From contig JAWRYS010001461.1 of the NCBI GenBank assembly GCA_034769895.1, forward strand, positions 558,001-622,000: 64,000 nt of DNA. Reading direction: 5' to 3'. The notes beneath the pieces are model-generated. The model did not search any database, had not been told where the DNA came from, and saw only the letters and a list, made by a program, of their open reading frames with translations. Made by a program: the position numbers and the translations under genes. The first letter of the stretch is position 1; every line of letters begins with the position of its first letter. The DNA comes from Magicicada septendecula. Its lineage: Eukaryota; Arthropoda; Insecta; Hemiptera; Cicadidae. Below are positions 53,389 through 64,000 of the stretch, piece by piece.

Positions 53389-54640
53389 AATATAAACTCA
53401 ATAAATGAACATTTTAAATATTTTAATTTATGGTAATGACCTTGCTAACTTAGAAAATGAAGTGTGGTAAACAGAAAGATAATGACAAGAATTTGTAAAT
53501 AAATTTATAGTGAAATTAATTATGTTTGTATTGTAAAATATATTTAATGTAGACAATGGGTATGTAGTAGGAAGTGATGTAATAATAATAATAATTATAA
53601 TAATAATATTTTAATAGACTAAATAAATAATGAGAGTTGATGCTAAATGACTTGTAAATTGTTTTGAAAGAAGGTAACTAAAATATATTGTGTTTTAATA
53701 ATTGATGGAATGAAAATAATTTGAGATGTTTACATATTTTGATTGATTTAAAATGTGGTATAAAGAGAATTTTGCTACTGAATTTAAATGATTTTAGGAG
53801 ATTGGAATTTGATAATAAATAAGTAGATATAAAATGTATTTAGTTTATGGAATCTTATGAATGTTATAATGTTGCAGAAGGTACATGGAGTGTGTACGTG
53901 ATATTGGTGATGAATTGTTTATTATTTTATGTCAGTAATAGGAAGCAGATGTGTTGAGTGAGATACTGTGAGTATGAATTTTATAATGCAATTTAAAGAA
54001 AGTAAAATGTTCAATGTCTAAATAGCGAATTTTAAATGAAAAGAATGGAATAATAAATTTTAATAACAAGATAATTCTTTTTGGAAATTAGATTTTCTTG
54101 GGAATAAAAAAAAAAATTTCATTGCAGTAAATGCAGTAAAGAAGTTTATGTTAAATTTTAAGGTTCACTATCTGTAGAAAAGAGGTCAGCGGATTCATGA
54201 TGTATATCTTATTTGATCTTTGTAATCAAGTGTAGCTATTTTTGAATTTATGGTAGAAATAGGTTGTTTATTATAAATTTGTTTGTTATTGTATTGTTTA
54301 TTATATTATATCATTTATTTGTTTATTATAAATGTGAGTAATGTCAGAAGAATAAAGTAAATGTGTTTGAAAGATTTTGGACAATTTTAAAATTTGCAAT
54401 GAATTAAGGAATGGAAAGAAATAAAGTAGACTAACGTGGAAGTGGGTTTTGATCATGGACCTAGATTGTTTTTACTAGTGGAATAAAATTTAATTAATTG
54501 AATTTAATTTGAAATAATATCAGAAAAAATTTTGTTGTTTGGAAAGGGAGAATTATTTCGTGTAGAAGCAATTATAGGATGCTTGTGAAGTTTATTTTAA
54601 TGTAAATGGATGTAATATGTAATCGATAATGAAATGTGTA
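53389..54640 (+). other. 3' non-coding region of element B
   Basis: AT-rich, no gene. Segments such as 'taataataataataattataataataat' (53580-53610, listed only as words) and 'gaggtacatggagtg' resemble 21240-21560 of element G in order. The multi-hairpin module of G and A is not seen here. Confidence 0.5.
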
Positions 54641-54991
54641 TGCACCCAGTATTTGCTAAAGGCAACCCAGTATGCATGATAAGGGGGAACATATCGGTAC
54701 AGGATCTGGTATAGTATAAGGCCAGTGTTTGATTTTTGGGATGGAATGATACAAGGTTAGGTGGTACTATGGTGAGTATCAGTCCGATGTTATGGTGTTG
54801 GGATCTCGAACAGAGAAGTCCAGTAATCTCGTTCAGGTGCAGCCATGGTCGCCTAGCTAGGGGGGTAGTTTACCCATAATGTGTAAAGTGTTAAAGGGGG
54901 GTTGTTGACGCCATATCCTCACCGATCCTCTTAGGGGTTTAGCAATGAGAGTTCTTCTGTTTCGGCAGAAGATCTCTCATTGGGGGGGTAT
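54640..54991 (+). promoter_or_regulatory. conserved 3'-terminal block, hairpin and polypurine tract (element B)
   Basis: Counterpart of 24435-24765. It contains the small hairpin TTGC-taaag-GCAA (54653-54665), 'gttgggatctcgaacagag', and the 40-nt hairpin 54943-54982 (arms CAATGAGAGTTCTTCTG and CAGAAGATCTCTCATTG, 16 of 17 positions paired). The G-run polypurine tract (54982-54988) follows, then TAT and the LTR at 54992. Both hairpins show base-pair exchanges relative to G. Confidence 0.75.
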
Positions 54992-56095
54992 TGTAACGGT
55001 ACAGACCTATTGGGCTTTAAATGAAATCTTTTCAATATTATTTGCAACTAAGAAATTACAGTGACGAGACTGTAGCGTCGAGACGGGTGTGTATTGGCAT
55101 TGGTATGTGGAGGGCGCGCCCGCGCTTTCAACCGCGCACACAGTCGGCCAAGTTTCTCACGCTAACGGCACGAACTGGTACATTCTTTCTGGCCCAGCGC
55201 ACGGAAAACAAGGGGAGTCGACGAATAATATCTGAAGGCAGCGGATGCCAGTAGTGGTGCGCATCGCCGGCCGGGAAAAGTTTTATCTCGTTCACCTATA
55301 AAAAATGGTAAAATAGTTAAAGCAGTCTATTGAGAGACCGAACCCCGGCCGGGCTTCAGCACATAGATTCGTCAGCCTAAAACCCTTATTTTATACTTTC
55401 AAAATTTTATGTGATTGAATAACAAAACATGGATGCGAGTTCAGTTTAACAATAACCTAAAATGAATTAGAGGTCTGAACAATTACAATTTGGTAACGCA
55501 ACAAATAAAAGGTTGGAGAAATAATGTGATACAATCGTGCAACTGTAAGAAATCGTTAATATTCAAAATTAACAGTGAGAATTATTCGGACAAAAGTGAA
55601 CAAAATTTGTGGAGATCAACAAGTGACCTGCAGGGACGCCGATACCACGTAACCGTATATCAAACAAATTAATTATGAAAACTTAAATAAAAAAAAAAAA
55701 GCGCTTAATTAAATATGGTATGTGTGTGAATGAGAGAATATGCAGATACTGGGCTGTCTTATCTATAGATATAAGAAAGAGTAGGGAAGCTATATTAAAT
55801 TTCCGATGTAACATTACTATCAGTATTTGTTCAAAGAAAAGATAAAGAGTAAGAAATTTGAAAAGAGAGAATATAAAGAAATGTATTAAAAAGAATAAAT
55901 CCATTACATTATTTCACTTGATATATATGTGTTAGAATAATCATTTCAAGTACCTAATTTCATTTTCTGTGCTGGTAAATTCGCTATACGAAATAGGGTT
56001 ACACCACTAGACGATCTGGCCAGAGAGTGACAAATAGAAGGTAAGTGGGAGTTTAAGATCATTTTGTAATTAATTAAATCGTAGGAAACACAACA
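54992..56095 (+). repeat. 3' LTR of element B
   Basis: 1104 bp, starting TGTAACGGTACAGACC and ending AAACACAACA. It shows the empty Tigger site and lacks ~18 bp present in the 5' LTR at about 49037-49056. The pol sequence of element A resumes right after ATCC at 56100. Confidence 0.9.
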
Positions 56096-56099
56096 ATCC

Positions 56100-57741
56100 T
56101 AATTTTCTAGAACCATTTTATATACACACAGACGCATCGGACATTGCTTTGGGAGTAGAATTATTCCAGTTAGATGGGAATGGTAATCATAAAGTGGTAG
56201 CTTTTGCTAGTAGGTCCTTATTACTTAGTGAAAAGAACTACACAACCACAGAAAAGGAAGCGTTATCAATAGTTTATGCCGGTAGAAAGTTTAGGACATA
56301 CCTATTAGGAAATAAAGTAATAATAAGATCAGACCATCAAGCTTTAACATTCTTAAAGAACTGCAAACTAACGCATGGTAGATTAGTGCGTTGGATGTTA
56401 ATATTACAAGAATATGACTTAAATATCGAGTATTGTACGGGTAAAGAGAACGTAGTAGCTGACGTCCTGTCCAGAACCGATTTTGATAACAGTACCGAAG
56501 TAGACATAGCCAATACGTATAAGATATTTATAACAAAAGAAGTGGGGGGAGTAGATATGAAAAAATCAATAAATGACCTAGCAACAAACCAAGAAAAGGA
56601 CACCGAACTTGGCAAGATAATGTTAGCTTTAAATCAGATACCCAACATACCTCATAAGCGGGAAAAGCATTTTAGTTTGTATAATAAACATTTATTTCAC
56701 CGGGCAAATGAACAGGGAGACAATTGGAAAGTGTGCATCCCTAAAGTTATAATACCTGAAGTAGTGAGAGATTGTCATTTAAGGTATGGTCATATAGGCC
56801 CCAAGAAATGTAGTGACGTATTAAAAGAGTCATGTAAATTCAATAATATGGAAAGAAAGGTGCGTAAAATATTACAAACATGCGAAATTTGTAAGAAAGC
56901 CAAAGTAAACAATCGTAAACAGGAGGGTTTAATGCAACATGTAATACCAGACAGTCCTTTAGCAATAGTTGCCATCGATTTATATGGCCCCCTACCCAAA
57001 GGTCGATGAGGGGTAAATTATTTATTTGTTGTGTTAGATGTTTTTACCAAATTTGTAAAATTGTACCCAATTAAAAAAGCTACCTCCTCAGTATTAGCTA
57101 GGAAAATAGTAATATCAGATCATGGTTCTCAGTTTACCAGCAACACCTGGCGGGAAACTCTAGGTTGGGAAAACATTTTAGTTAAACATACATCAGTGTA
57201 TCATCCACAATCAAATCCTAGTGAGCGTGTCATGCGGGAGTTAGGGCGAATGTTTAGAACTTTCTGCCACAAAAAACATTCATTGTGGGCTACGTTTGTG
57301 TGCAAGATAGAGGGATATATTAACAGTAGCTTACATGAATCCACTAGCTACAGCCCATATGAGTTGATGTTTCAGAGAAGGCCATCACGCATATTGGAGG
57401 AACTGATAAAATTTCCAAACCGGACGGATACACCACATGGTAGGAAGTTGGTAATTGCAAAGGAGCGACTGTTAAGTAAAGCTGAGCAGCGTAAACGAAG
57501 ACATGACCGGAATTTAACACCCATACAATACGAGGTAGGACATTTAGTATTGATAAAAAATCACAATCAATCATCAGCCTTAGACAAAGAAATTAAAAAA
57601 TTCTTCTTATTGTACGACGGTCCATTTGAGGTTAGCGAAGTGAAAATGGAGAATGCTTACGTTTTAGTAGATTTGCAAACCCAAGAAATAAAAGGAACAT
57701 ATAATGTGACCCAATTAAAAAAGTATTATCTAGCTGAGTGA
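56100..57741 (+). pseudogene. RNase H and integrase of element A, one stop and one deletion
   Basis: Directly after element B the pol frame resumes with the Gypsy RNase H: Y-I-H-T-D-A-S, T-T-E-K-E, R-S-D-H-Q-A-L and D-V-L-S-R. The integrase follows: HHCC zinc domain (C-H-L-R-Y-G-H-I-G, then C-E-I-C), first Asp in I-D-L-Y-G-P, a TGA stop at 57007-57009, second Asp in S-D-H-G-S-Q-F, Glu in N-P-S-E-R-V-M-R-E. The C-terminal barrel (Y-E-V-G-H-L-V-L-I) ends before the TGA at 57739-57741. About 17-20 residues between the two Asp motifs are missing relative to element C, an in-frame deletion. Enzymatic function is lost. The role would be RNA removal during cDNA synthesis and integration. Confidence 0.9.
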
Positions 57742-57800
57742 TGTTAAACTTTTTTTTTTAATTTTAATACATAAACATACATTATGGTATATTAAAGGTA

Positions 57801-57960
57801 GAAGGGATCCTCCCCCATTTTCGGGCGGTCACAGATTCACCACCTCTGATCGTGGTTTTTGGCATTCTGGAGGCAGGCCATGGTTGACGGTAGCCCCGCA
57901 AAGGGTGAAATCAACGATGGTCCTAATCCACAAATTGGTGTAAACTAGAAATTTAACACT
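57801..57960 (+). ncRNA. partial copy of the multi-hairpin module (first two hairpins), element A
   Basis: Shares 'attttcgggcggtcac' with the full copy. Hairpin 1 is GGTCA/TGATC (57827-57851), with one G-U pair. Hairpin 2 is at the same place but with different bases: GGCCATGGTTGA paired with TCAACGATGGTCC (57876-57923), with one bulge and one mismatch. Later hairpins are absent. It lies ~60 bp after the integrase stop. Confidence 0.45.
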
Positions 57961-58671
57961 GTCATTGAACGGGGAGGGGGACCCCTGGTTTCGTGGAAAG
58001 GTAAGGTAGATTTAAAAAAAAAAAAAAAAAGGTAGTATTTTTCCACAAACTACAGTAGTTTGTTTTAGAAATGGAAACTAGAAAATTAGAAAAATTTTAG
58101 AAAATTAAACAATCAAAATTATATAACATAAATACTTAACTTTTCAAGGAGTTGTTTTCCTTCAGAAAACAAAATAAGTTTGATAAAATCTGAATTTTAG
58201 TGAGGCAGTGTGTTCAAATAAAATTTTCTAATGTCGTCTGTCAAAATGATGAATAGAAGTTCATAATTGACTTGTAATAATAAAATGTAACAGGATGAGA
58301 GGTTTATAAAGTTTGAAACTAAACCTAAAATTGAAATGTTGGTAATTTTATTCAGATGCAGTTTAAATGTTTATTTTAATGAAGTGAGAGAGTGAATCCT
58401 TTTTATCAAATGGTCAATTATTTTATTAAATGTATTTAAAGATTCAATCATTAGTTGATGATGGCCTATGTAGGTAGGTATAGACTAATTCAGATGGATA
58501 AGTAAATATTTTGTTGTAATCACTATTTTATGTTAATGAAGGTCACGAGTAGGAAAGTTAAGAAAGCAAATGAGTGGTGCCCGAGCACGTAATCAATATT
58601 AAGAATTTCATGCAATGTAAATTGTAAATTTAAATGTAACTAATTCATAAACAAAGATATCTTTTACTTGT
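57961..58671 (+). other. 3' non-coding region of element A, no gene seen
   Basis: AT-rich filler with a 15-base A run at 58014-58030. No coding signal. Confidence 0.5.
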
Positions 58672-59105
58672 GATTCCCCAACTTTTCGGGCGGTCACGGC
58701 CTCACCGAACCCTGACCGTGAAATTGGTTTAGCTTTGACAGCTATGGTTGGGGCTCATTGCGTCACGTTCTGCCTTAAGCCATAGCTGTTATCGTTGTAA
58801 AGGTGAATTTAGAAATTGACAGGGGGGTATAATTCACGGGAATCACCAAATTATGGAACAGCGGCTATCACTCTGTTCGCGTAGGAGCAGTAAAAAAAGG
58901 TGATAGACCCGCATTAAGGTTATAAATATGTAAAATCGGATATTTTGATATCTGGCCGTTTAACATGTAACGCCGAAGCAAGGACAGGAGATGCCAAAAT
59001 TCCTCCTCAAATTCAGTCCTTGTGGATGCAACTGGACGCCACAGTCCAGGGGGGTCATAGTGTGTGTGGTAAGGAGGTTACTCAGGGGAGTAACGAATTG
59101 AAACC
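58672..59105 (+). ncRNA. conserved multi-hairpin RNA module (element A copy)
   Basis: Aligned with 22087-22515. H1: GGTCA/TGACC at 58692-58717. H2: GACAGCTATGG/CCATAGCTGTT at 58737-58790. H3: CTGTTC/GAGCAG with a GCGTAG loop at 58873-58890. H4: GTTACTC/GAGTAAC with an AGGG loop at 59077-59094. Each stem differs from the G copy by paired changes. Conserved single-stranded words are the same, including 'atggaacagcggct', 'agacccgcattaagg' and 'catgtaacgccgaagcaagg'. A GATATTTTGATATC palindrome at 58938 matches GATATGTTGATATC in G. Confidence 0.6.
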
Positions 59106-59563
59106 TTAAACTGATGTAACCTAAATGAGCTGATAAGCTAATTAAACGATGGTATTTTAATTGAAGAGACAATATTGTAGTAGATAATTCGTTCAGAAGT
59201 AATTGATTTGAATGTGTGTGGTTCTATATGATAGTTTATAAATGACTTGATTGAAAAGATTAATTCTAGGAGAGAAGGTGTTTATGTTTTATGATGTTGT
59301 ACTATGTTAGGTTGTAAGAATTATAAATATGTGTTATGCCTTTTACATTGTATAATTTTTGGGGATGTATCTAGGGCAAGGTCATTCACCTGACCATGAG
59401 GCATCAGTTGATGACTGGTGTTAGAGATGTAGATTGATTTATAATTGATTTGTAGATTCTTTTGGTAATCAATATAATTAAAAGATTGATAATTTTTATT
59501 GACAAAATAATACTTTTTTGAAATTAAATTTTGTTTGGGAAAAAAAAATTGTATTATGCTTTT
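59106..59563 (+). other. 3' non-coding region of element A
   Basis: No gene. 'aaggtcattcacc' and 'catcagttgatgactgg' at 59383-59425 recur near 22848-22890 and 23925-23970 of element G. Confidence 0.4.
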
Positions 59564-62560
59564 TGTAACGATGTAAAAAATGACTCGGTGGTCGTATCCT
59601 GTAAAATGTGTACACCTGTTTTTTATGTGTAGAAAGTGTTAGTGTGGTGTGTTCGTCTCACACCTGTCGTTACATTAATGGTTGTTGCTACCGAAGTCCG
59701 TAGCGTTGTCACAATTATCAGTACAACCTACCAGTAATTTCATAGGGGTTATGAATCCCAGGTGGCGCCAAATTGTTTAATGAAAACAATTAAATATGTG
59801 AATTAATAAGTTAGATTGGTGTTTTCAGCGGTGACAGCTGGAGCGTTCGAATGGTTCCCGCCTCTGTACAGCTTCCTGTATTGCCCATATGGCAAGAGCG
59901 CTAGTTGTCTGCTCAGTGAAATCGCTAACACACACATATATTATACAACTTCCTATGAAATAAAACAATGGTAATACTCTGTACTGTATCTTTAATTATG
60001 GTTTGGTCATTCATCAATGTGACAATAATATTATAAGTTAGTTTTCAATAAAATTGCTCCGGCATAAAACATGAAACGCAAATCTCAAGGCTGACGAAAT
60101 TAATTTTGAAACGAGTTATTCTGACGCCATCTTTGGCTGCTGTTTATACATGAATTGTCCAGCTCGCCCAAAATCTGGAGTTCTTGAGATTATAAAGAAA
60201 ACATAAAATATGGTTACATTAAAAAAGTACACTACCGTACCTTATCCGTACTTAAATAGTATAAAGTGTGGTTACAAATTGTTCGGCAGTGTAGTAATCG
60301 TTGTTACAAAATTCGCAAATTAGTGCGAGGTTATTTTATAGTTAACAATTTTGCTATGTAAGTTTATATTATTCAATCCTTGAAAGAAAATTATTTTTAC
60401 TTTATAGTGAGAGTTTTGTATTGATGTGAGAAATATATAAAGTGCTTTTACTCCTGGGATTAGGGTATTTAAATGATACTTATCAGTTCAGAAGGTTGTG
60501 ATAGATCGTGGTTCTTGGGTCATGGAAAATTCATCAACTTTGGAGTGACTTAGGCTGCTGGCATCTTTTTCTAAATTGTCTTGAGAATTTCTGCTATTTA
60601 ATTTTCATTTATTTAGTTCCTGGACATCTGTTAATCGTTGAACCTCTTCATCTCCTTTTCACTGGTTCTTGTAGTTGACTTTTGAATGTTTTTTAAACTT
60701 TTTAAAATAGAATTTCGGTCATACAAAATCTTGCATCCCTACTACCCTAGCGTCATTTTTCCAAGTAAGTAAATTTAACGGAAAATTAGTAACCAACGGC
60801 CCATTTCTATGGTAACTGAAACCCTTTGATTGGTTAAGGCCTAGATTAAAAGCATTATCATATTTGAAATTTTTATTCAAATTTATTGTATATTTTCTGA
60901 TTGATTTTATTCTTCTGTCTTCCTTCATGGGTATTAAATATTATCACTATTGTATTTATTTCATTTCAAAGATTAAAACAATACCTCATAAGGTCATGTT
61001 CTATCACATATTAATTTTTGTCTAATTATGCTGACATTTGATAATTACATATTTCTTTTAATTTAAACTCTTATTGTAACATTTTTCTTTTAAAATGATT
61101 TACACATAATCTTTGGCTAGTTACTTGCCTTAGATTTGTTAATTTCCTAGTGGATTTTATACAATTTGTTATTATTGGTTTTGACAGTTAGGCATTTCCT
61201 AGGCATAAGTAGCCATTGATTATTTTTACTTATTATCTTCTAATTATATTTCATTTAATTACAAAGTGTTTTGTTCTGTTGTTATAATCGATTTGTTTAG
61301 TGGTTGTTGTACCTTGAATTTGTTTGTGTTCTGATTACATGTCAAGATTATTTTCTATATCTTAATACTTAAAATATAACAATTAGGCCTATGGACTGTA
61401 AACTTCCTTCAGCCATATTAAAATTCCTTCCTATCCATAAAATTAACACGAACAATTCTTTATAAGTTATTAGTTACTGTTGGTTTAACATACCTTTCAT
61501 TCTTTTACTATTATCTTGAGTGAGAAATATCATCACTCCCTTCATATTTAGTTAATTTATTTTCCCTTATAACATAGGGTGTTTATTAATTATATACTTA
61601 ATTTCTTAATTCATTACTAATTCCTTTCTCCATTCCATGTTAACACAAACTGTTTTTACATGGGCTTTCTCCCCTGAATAACATCATATCCTTTATCTAT
61701 CTCTACTTTAAATACTATTTCTAATTATCCTTAACTATATAATTTTTTTATAAGCTCACTCTTAAATCATTTATTGGTTCATCATTGATTTACTAAGTGT
61801 TTTATTATCTATTACTGTTCATCATTGATTTACTAAGTGTTTTCTTATCTATTACTATCTTTTTATCATTTACAATATCTTTTTTCACTTATCACTTTCA
61901 CCTTTAATTAATTGGTGTTTATCACTGATACACTCACTATTTTGGGGTATTTACACCTTCACTATTGCACTTTTTAACTGTTTACATTAAGTGTTTCTTA
62001 GTGGGTAATCCCTATAATTATTTCTCTTTATCACTTTCTCACTATTTCTTTCATTACAAATTATACACAGTATTAATGATATTTTTCTATAGATTTTACT
62101 ATATCTAACTCTAATTTTTGGGTTAGTGTACTTTTTCTTTATTAGATTACTCTACTGTTTTTGTTTAAAACAGTTATATTAATTATTTCTTTTACAATAA
62201 TATTTATTTCTAGTATTGGATAACTATTGGTTTTATTCACAATATTTTATATTTGAGTGTACCATTTCTCCCTTTTATATGTGGTGTTTCTTATCCCTTG
62301 GTTTCACTTCGTTTCCTCTTCATTTTTCTGCTTTTTCTCCTTCTTCTTCATTTTCAATTAGCTTCATTTTAATTCGGTTCTTTCCTTCTCATCTGGTTTG
62401 ATTTTATTTAGTTGTAGGAATTCGTTCACTTCCTTCAATTGTCTTTATTCTTCTTTGGTTTTGGTTTCTTCCCTTCTTTGTTAGTTCCTGTTTGTTTGGT
62501 CAATCACTTGGGCTAGGTAATGTCGTCGTTTGTCATGTCACCGTTTCTATATTTTATTTA
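59564..62560 (-). mobile_element. reversed C-family LTR element fragment (3' internal part and 3' LTR)
   Basis: On the minus strand, 60975-59564 matches the LTR of element C: it starts near 'aatctttgaaatg', contains 'ttgaataaaaat', 'ccaatcaaagg' and 'aacaatttggcgccacc', and ends '...cgttaca'. Upstream (62560-60975) it matches C's 3' non-coding region ('cccaagtgattgac', 'aggaatatggctgaa'). Gag and integrase are missing and no second LTR is seen, so it is a truncated or rearranged copy. It is more diverged than the two LTRs of C are from each other. It includes a 40-bp tandem duplication at 61780-61858 ('tcatcattgatttactaagt'). Confidence 0.65.
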
Positions 62561-63384
62561 TATTTAATCATTTTATTTAATATGAAGTATATTTATATTT
62601 GATATTATCTTTTTTATCCCTGGTACTGGGGTGGCTTATTTGTGTTGTAACATAATATGTTCTCTATATGAGGCTACTTTGATAAGATATCAGCTGATTC
62701 ATAGTATCTTGTGTACATTATATTGTTGTAATCAATTTGTAGTTGCAATCGATTTTATGGTAATAATCAGTTTTTTATGTTTTAATAATTGTCAATATAT
62801 AATTATGAATGTTTATAATAAAAATTAAATTCATTTGAAAGATAGAAATTTTGGGCAGTAAATTTGGAAGTTGGATTTAAAGGTTATGGAAGAAATGATG
62901 AATGAATTTTATTATGACGTAAACAAAGGCAATATGAAATTAAATAAATTAAAATTGTTTTGAAGTAATTTACAGTGTTTGACTATGAGGTAATTAACAT
63001 TTATGTGAGAGGATTTAATTAATGTAAAAGTCTTCAAATAATGTAATTAAAGTAATTAATGGAAAGAGATGATCTAATTAAATTAAAATGTTAATTTTGG
63101 TGATGAACTTGGATTTCTTTTGATTTGAATGATACAATAAATGATAACTGATAGAAATGCAATGATGGGATTGAATAATCTAGTTTTGATTTGAAATGAT
63201 AATACCAGACAAACAGGTAAAATATTTAATTAATGGAAATGGAAATAAAAGTTATTTACTGCTAAAAAATTGTAATCAGATATTGACCTAAATGGTATCG
63301 CTTATTTTGAGGTTAGGTTTTTGTAAAATAAGAATGTTTATTTGAATATACCAAGGTAATATACATATGGTAATAATATATGAA
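62561..63384 (+). other. 3' non-coding region of element A, resumed
   Basis: AT-rich, no gene recognised. Confidence 0.5.
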
Positions 63385-63746
63385 TAGATGCAACCAGTGC
63401 TTCTTAACGCAAACCAGTACGACTAAGAGGAAACACGTCAGTTAAGGATGTGGTATGTTGAAAAGCCCGTAACTGATATTTTTGATTGAATGTTACAGAG
63501 TTTGGTGATACTGTGGCGGATGCCTGTCTGATTTTACGGTGTTGGGATCTTGAACAGAGAAGTCCAGTAGAGCCGTGCAGGTGCAGCCGCAGTCACCAGA
63601 CTAAGGGGGGAAAATTACCCATGATTTTTAGTAAGGATTTAAGGGGGGTTGTTGGCGCCATATCCTAGCTGGTCTTCTTAGGTTTTTTTTTAGGCAATGA
63701 GAGTTTTTCTGTTTCGACAGAAAATCTCTCATTGGGGGGGGGGTAT
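63385..63746 (+). promoter_or_regulatory. conserved 3'-terminal block, hairpin and polypurine tract (element A)
   Basis: Counterpart of 24435-24765 and 54640-54991. It contains 'gttgggatcttgaacagag', 'gtgcagccgcagtc', 'aaggggggttgttggcgcc', then the hairpin 63695-63734 with arms CAATGAGAGTTTTTCTG and CAGAAAATCTCTCATTG. A 10-G polypurine tract (63734-63743) and TAT lead into the LTR. A 60-codon open frame (63486-63668) overlaps, and I judge it fortuitous. Confidence 0.75.
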
Positions 63747-64000
63747 TGTAACGGGACAAACTGTTGGGTTTTATTTTATTCTTTAATAATTGAAAAAAGT
63801 AGTAGCCACACAGGCTGAACAACGTGTTTTGATCACAAACGCTTGACATTGTTGAACACCTTGCGGTCCCCCTCGTACCAGGCCAAGCGAGGTACAAAAG
63901 CCATTAAAAGCGTCTGGGAATGTGAATGGTCAAAAGGGGTGCGAATTCATGCGCATTCAAGCCGACGGTCACATGATAGAAAGCACGTTTAAAGAATTCT
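63747..64000 (+). repeat. 3' LTR of element A (cut by the window end)
   Basis: Starts TGTAACGGGACAAACTG and matches 41174-41427, with about four substitutions and one 3-base insertion ('aac' at ~63821). Low divergence points to a fairly recent insertion of A. Confidence 0.92.

Larger units (their letters stand above)
45931..56095 (+). mobile_element. LTR element B (non-autonomous), nested in pol of element A, TSD ATCC
   Basis: LTRs 45931-49370 (containing a Tigger insertion) and 54992-56095 start TGTAA(T/C)GGTACAGACC and end '...aacac(g/a)aca'. The host bases ATCC occur immediately before (45927-45930) and after (56096-56099), a clean 4-bp TSD inside element A's pol. The internal region has a primer site, a gag-like coiled-coil frame, two orphan frames, and the conserved 3' hairpin block, with a hAT inserted at 50263-52718. 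No pol is present. LTR divergence is a few per cent, and one LTR has an ~18-bp deletion near 55778. Confidence 0.9.
41174..64000 (+). mobile_element. Ty3/Gypsy-like LTR retrotransposon A, with nested insertions, continuing past the window
   Basis: The 5' LTR starts at 41174 and the 3' LTR at 63747; they are about 98% identical over the ~250 bp that can be compared. In between: leader with two primer sites, gag with coiled coil and RanBP2-type zinc finger, protease, reverse transcriptase (interrupted by element B at 45931-56095), RNase H, integrase (to 57741), and ~6 kb of 3' region with structured RNA modules and a reversed C-family fragment. All genes carry frameshifts or stops. It inserted into gene E. 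Confidence 0.88.

Noticed and set aside
1-64000. CRISPR arrays, tRNA or rRNA genes, prokaryotic operons
   Set aside because: No regularly spaced repeats, cloverleaf-like sequences or bacterial gene layout were seen. All tandem repeats have two copies only, except the GA microsatellite.

Overview
This is a eukaryotic window, almost certainly from an insect or other arthropod with a large, AT-rich genome full of transposable elements. Three things support this: the only recognisable host gene is the 3' end of a striatin/Cka (PP2A regulatory B''' subunit) gene with GT-AG introns; all other coding sequence is transposon-derived (pogo/Tigger, PIF-Harbinger, mariner, hAT, a Jockey/I-type LINE, several Ty3/Gypsy-like LTR elements); and intergenic DNA is A/T-rich with scattered tandem duplications. 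I see no bacterial-type operons, CRISPR arrays, tRNA or rRNA genes.

Layout. 1-1130: decayed pogo/Tigger element. 1131-3140: non-coding, perhaps an old LTR. 3144-3822: deleted PIF-Harbinger element with long GC-rich terminal inverted repeats (TIRs) and TTA target-site duplication (TSD). 3860-4860: dead mariner (minus). 5605-8250: 5'-truncated Gypsy remnant (integrase, then LTR). 8516-11502: LINE with a long open frame and a 14-bp TSD. 12147-20367: LTR element C (gag and integrase, no protease or reverse transcriptase). 20368-25480: defective LTR element G. 25490-29342: related LTR element D (minus). 29590-30551: last three exons of striatin/Cka (minus). 30552-38800: AT-rich DNA with tandem duplications, a LINE 3' fragment and a 1.19-kb element with perfect 29-bp TIRs. 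38826-41173: broken gene E (minus) for a FEN/PIN-like nuclease with a C-terminal CXC-type cysteine cluster.

Gene E is cut at 41174 by Gypsy element A, which runs past the window end (5' LTR 41174, 3' LTR 63747). A is itself interrupted inside pol by LTR element B (45931-56095, TSD ATCC). B carries a Tigger element in its 5' LTR (46170-48484, TA TSD) and a hAT element with an intact transposase in its body (50263-52718, 8-bp TSD). A fragment of a C-family element in reverse lies in A's long 3' region (59564-62560). Insertion order is therefore E, then A, then B, then Tigger and hAT.

Elements A, B, D and G form one superfamily: LTRs begin TGTAAC, gag proteins begin with a similar coiled-coil region, and 3' regions are very long and non-coding. 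A is the autonomous-type member (gag-pro-pol). B and D carry only the gag N-terminal coiled coil plus unrecognised proteins; G keeps one of these. The most interesting signals are: a conserved ~430-nt multi-hairpin RNA module in G and A with compensatory base changes; a covarying 40-nt hairpin that abuts the polypurine tract in A, B and G; a Gag whose nucleic-acid-binding tail is a FUS/EWS-like RanBP2 zinc finger plus RG-rich region instead of a CCHC knuckle; an orphan protein family ending in R-L-x-x-D-D-G-G; and tandemly duplicated primer-binding sites in A, C and D.
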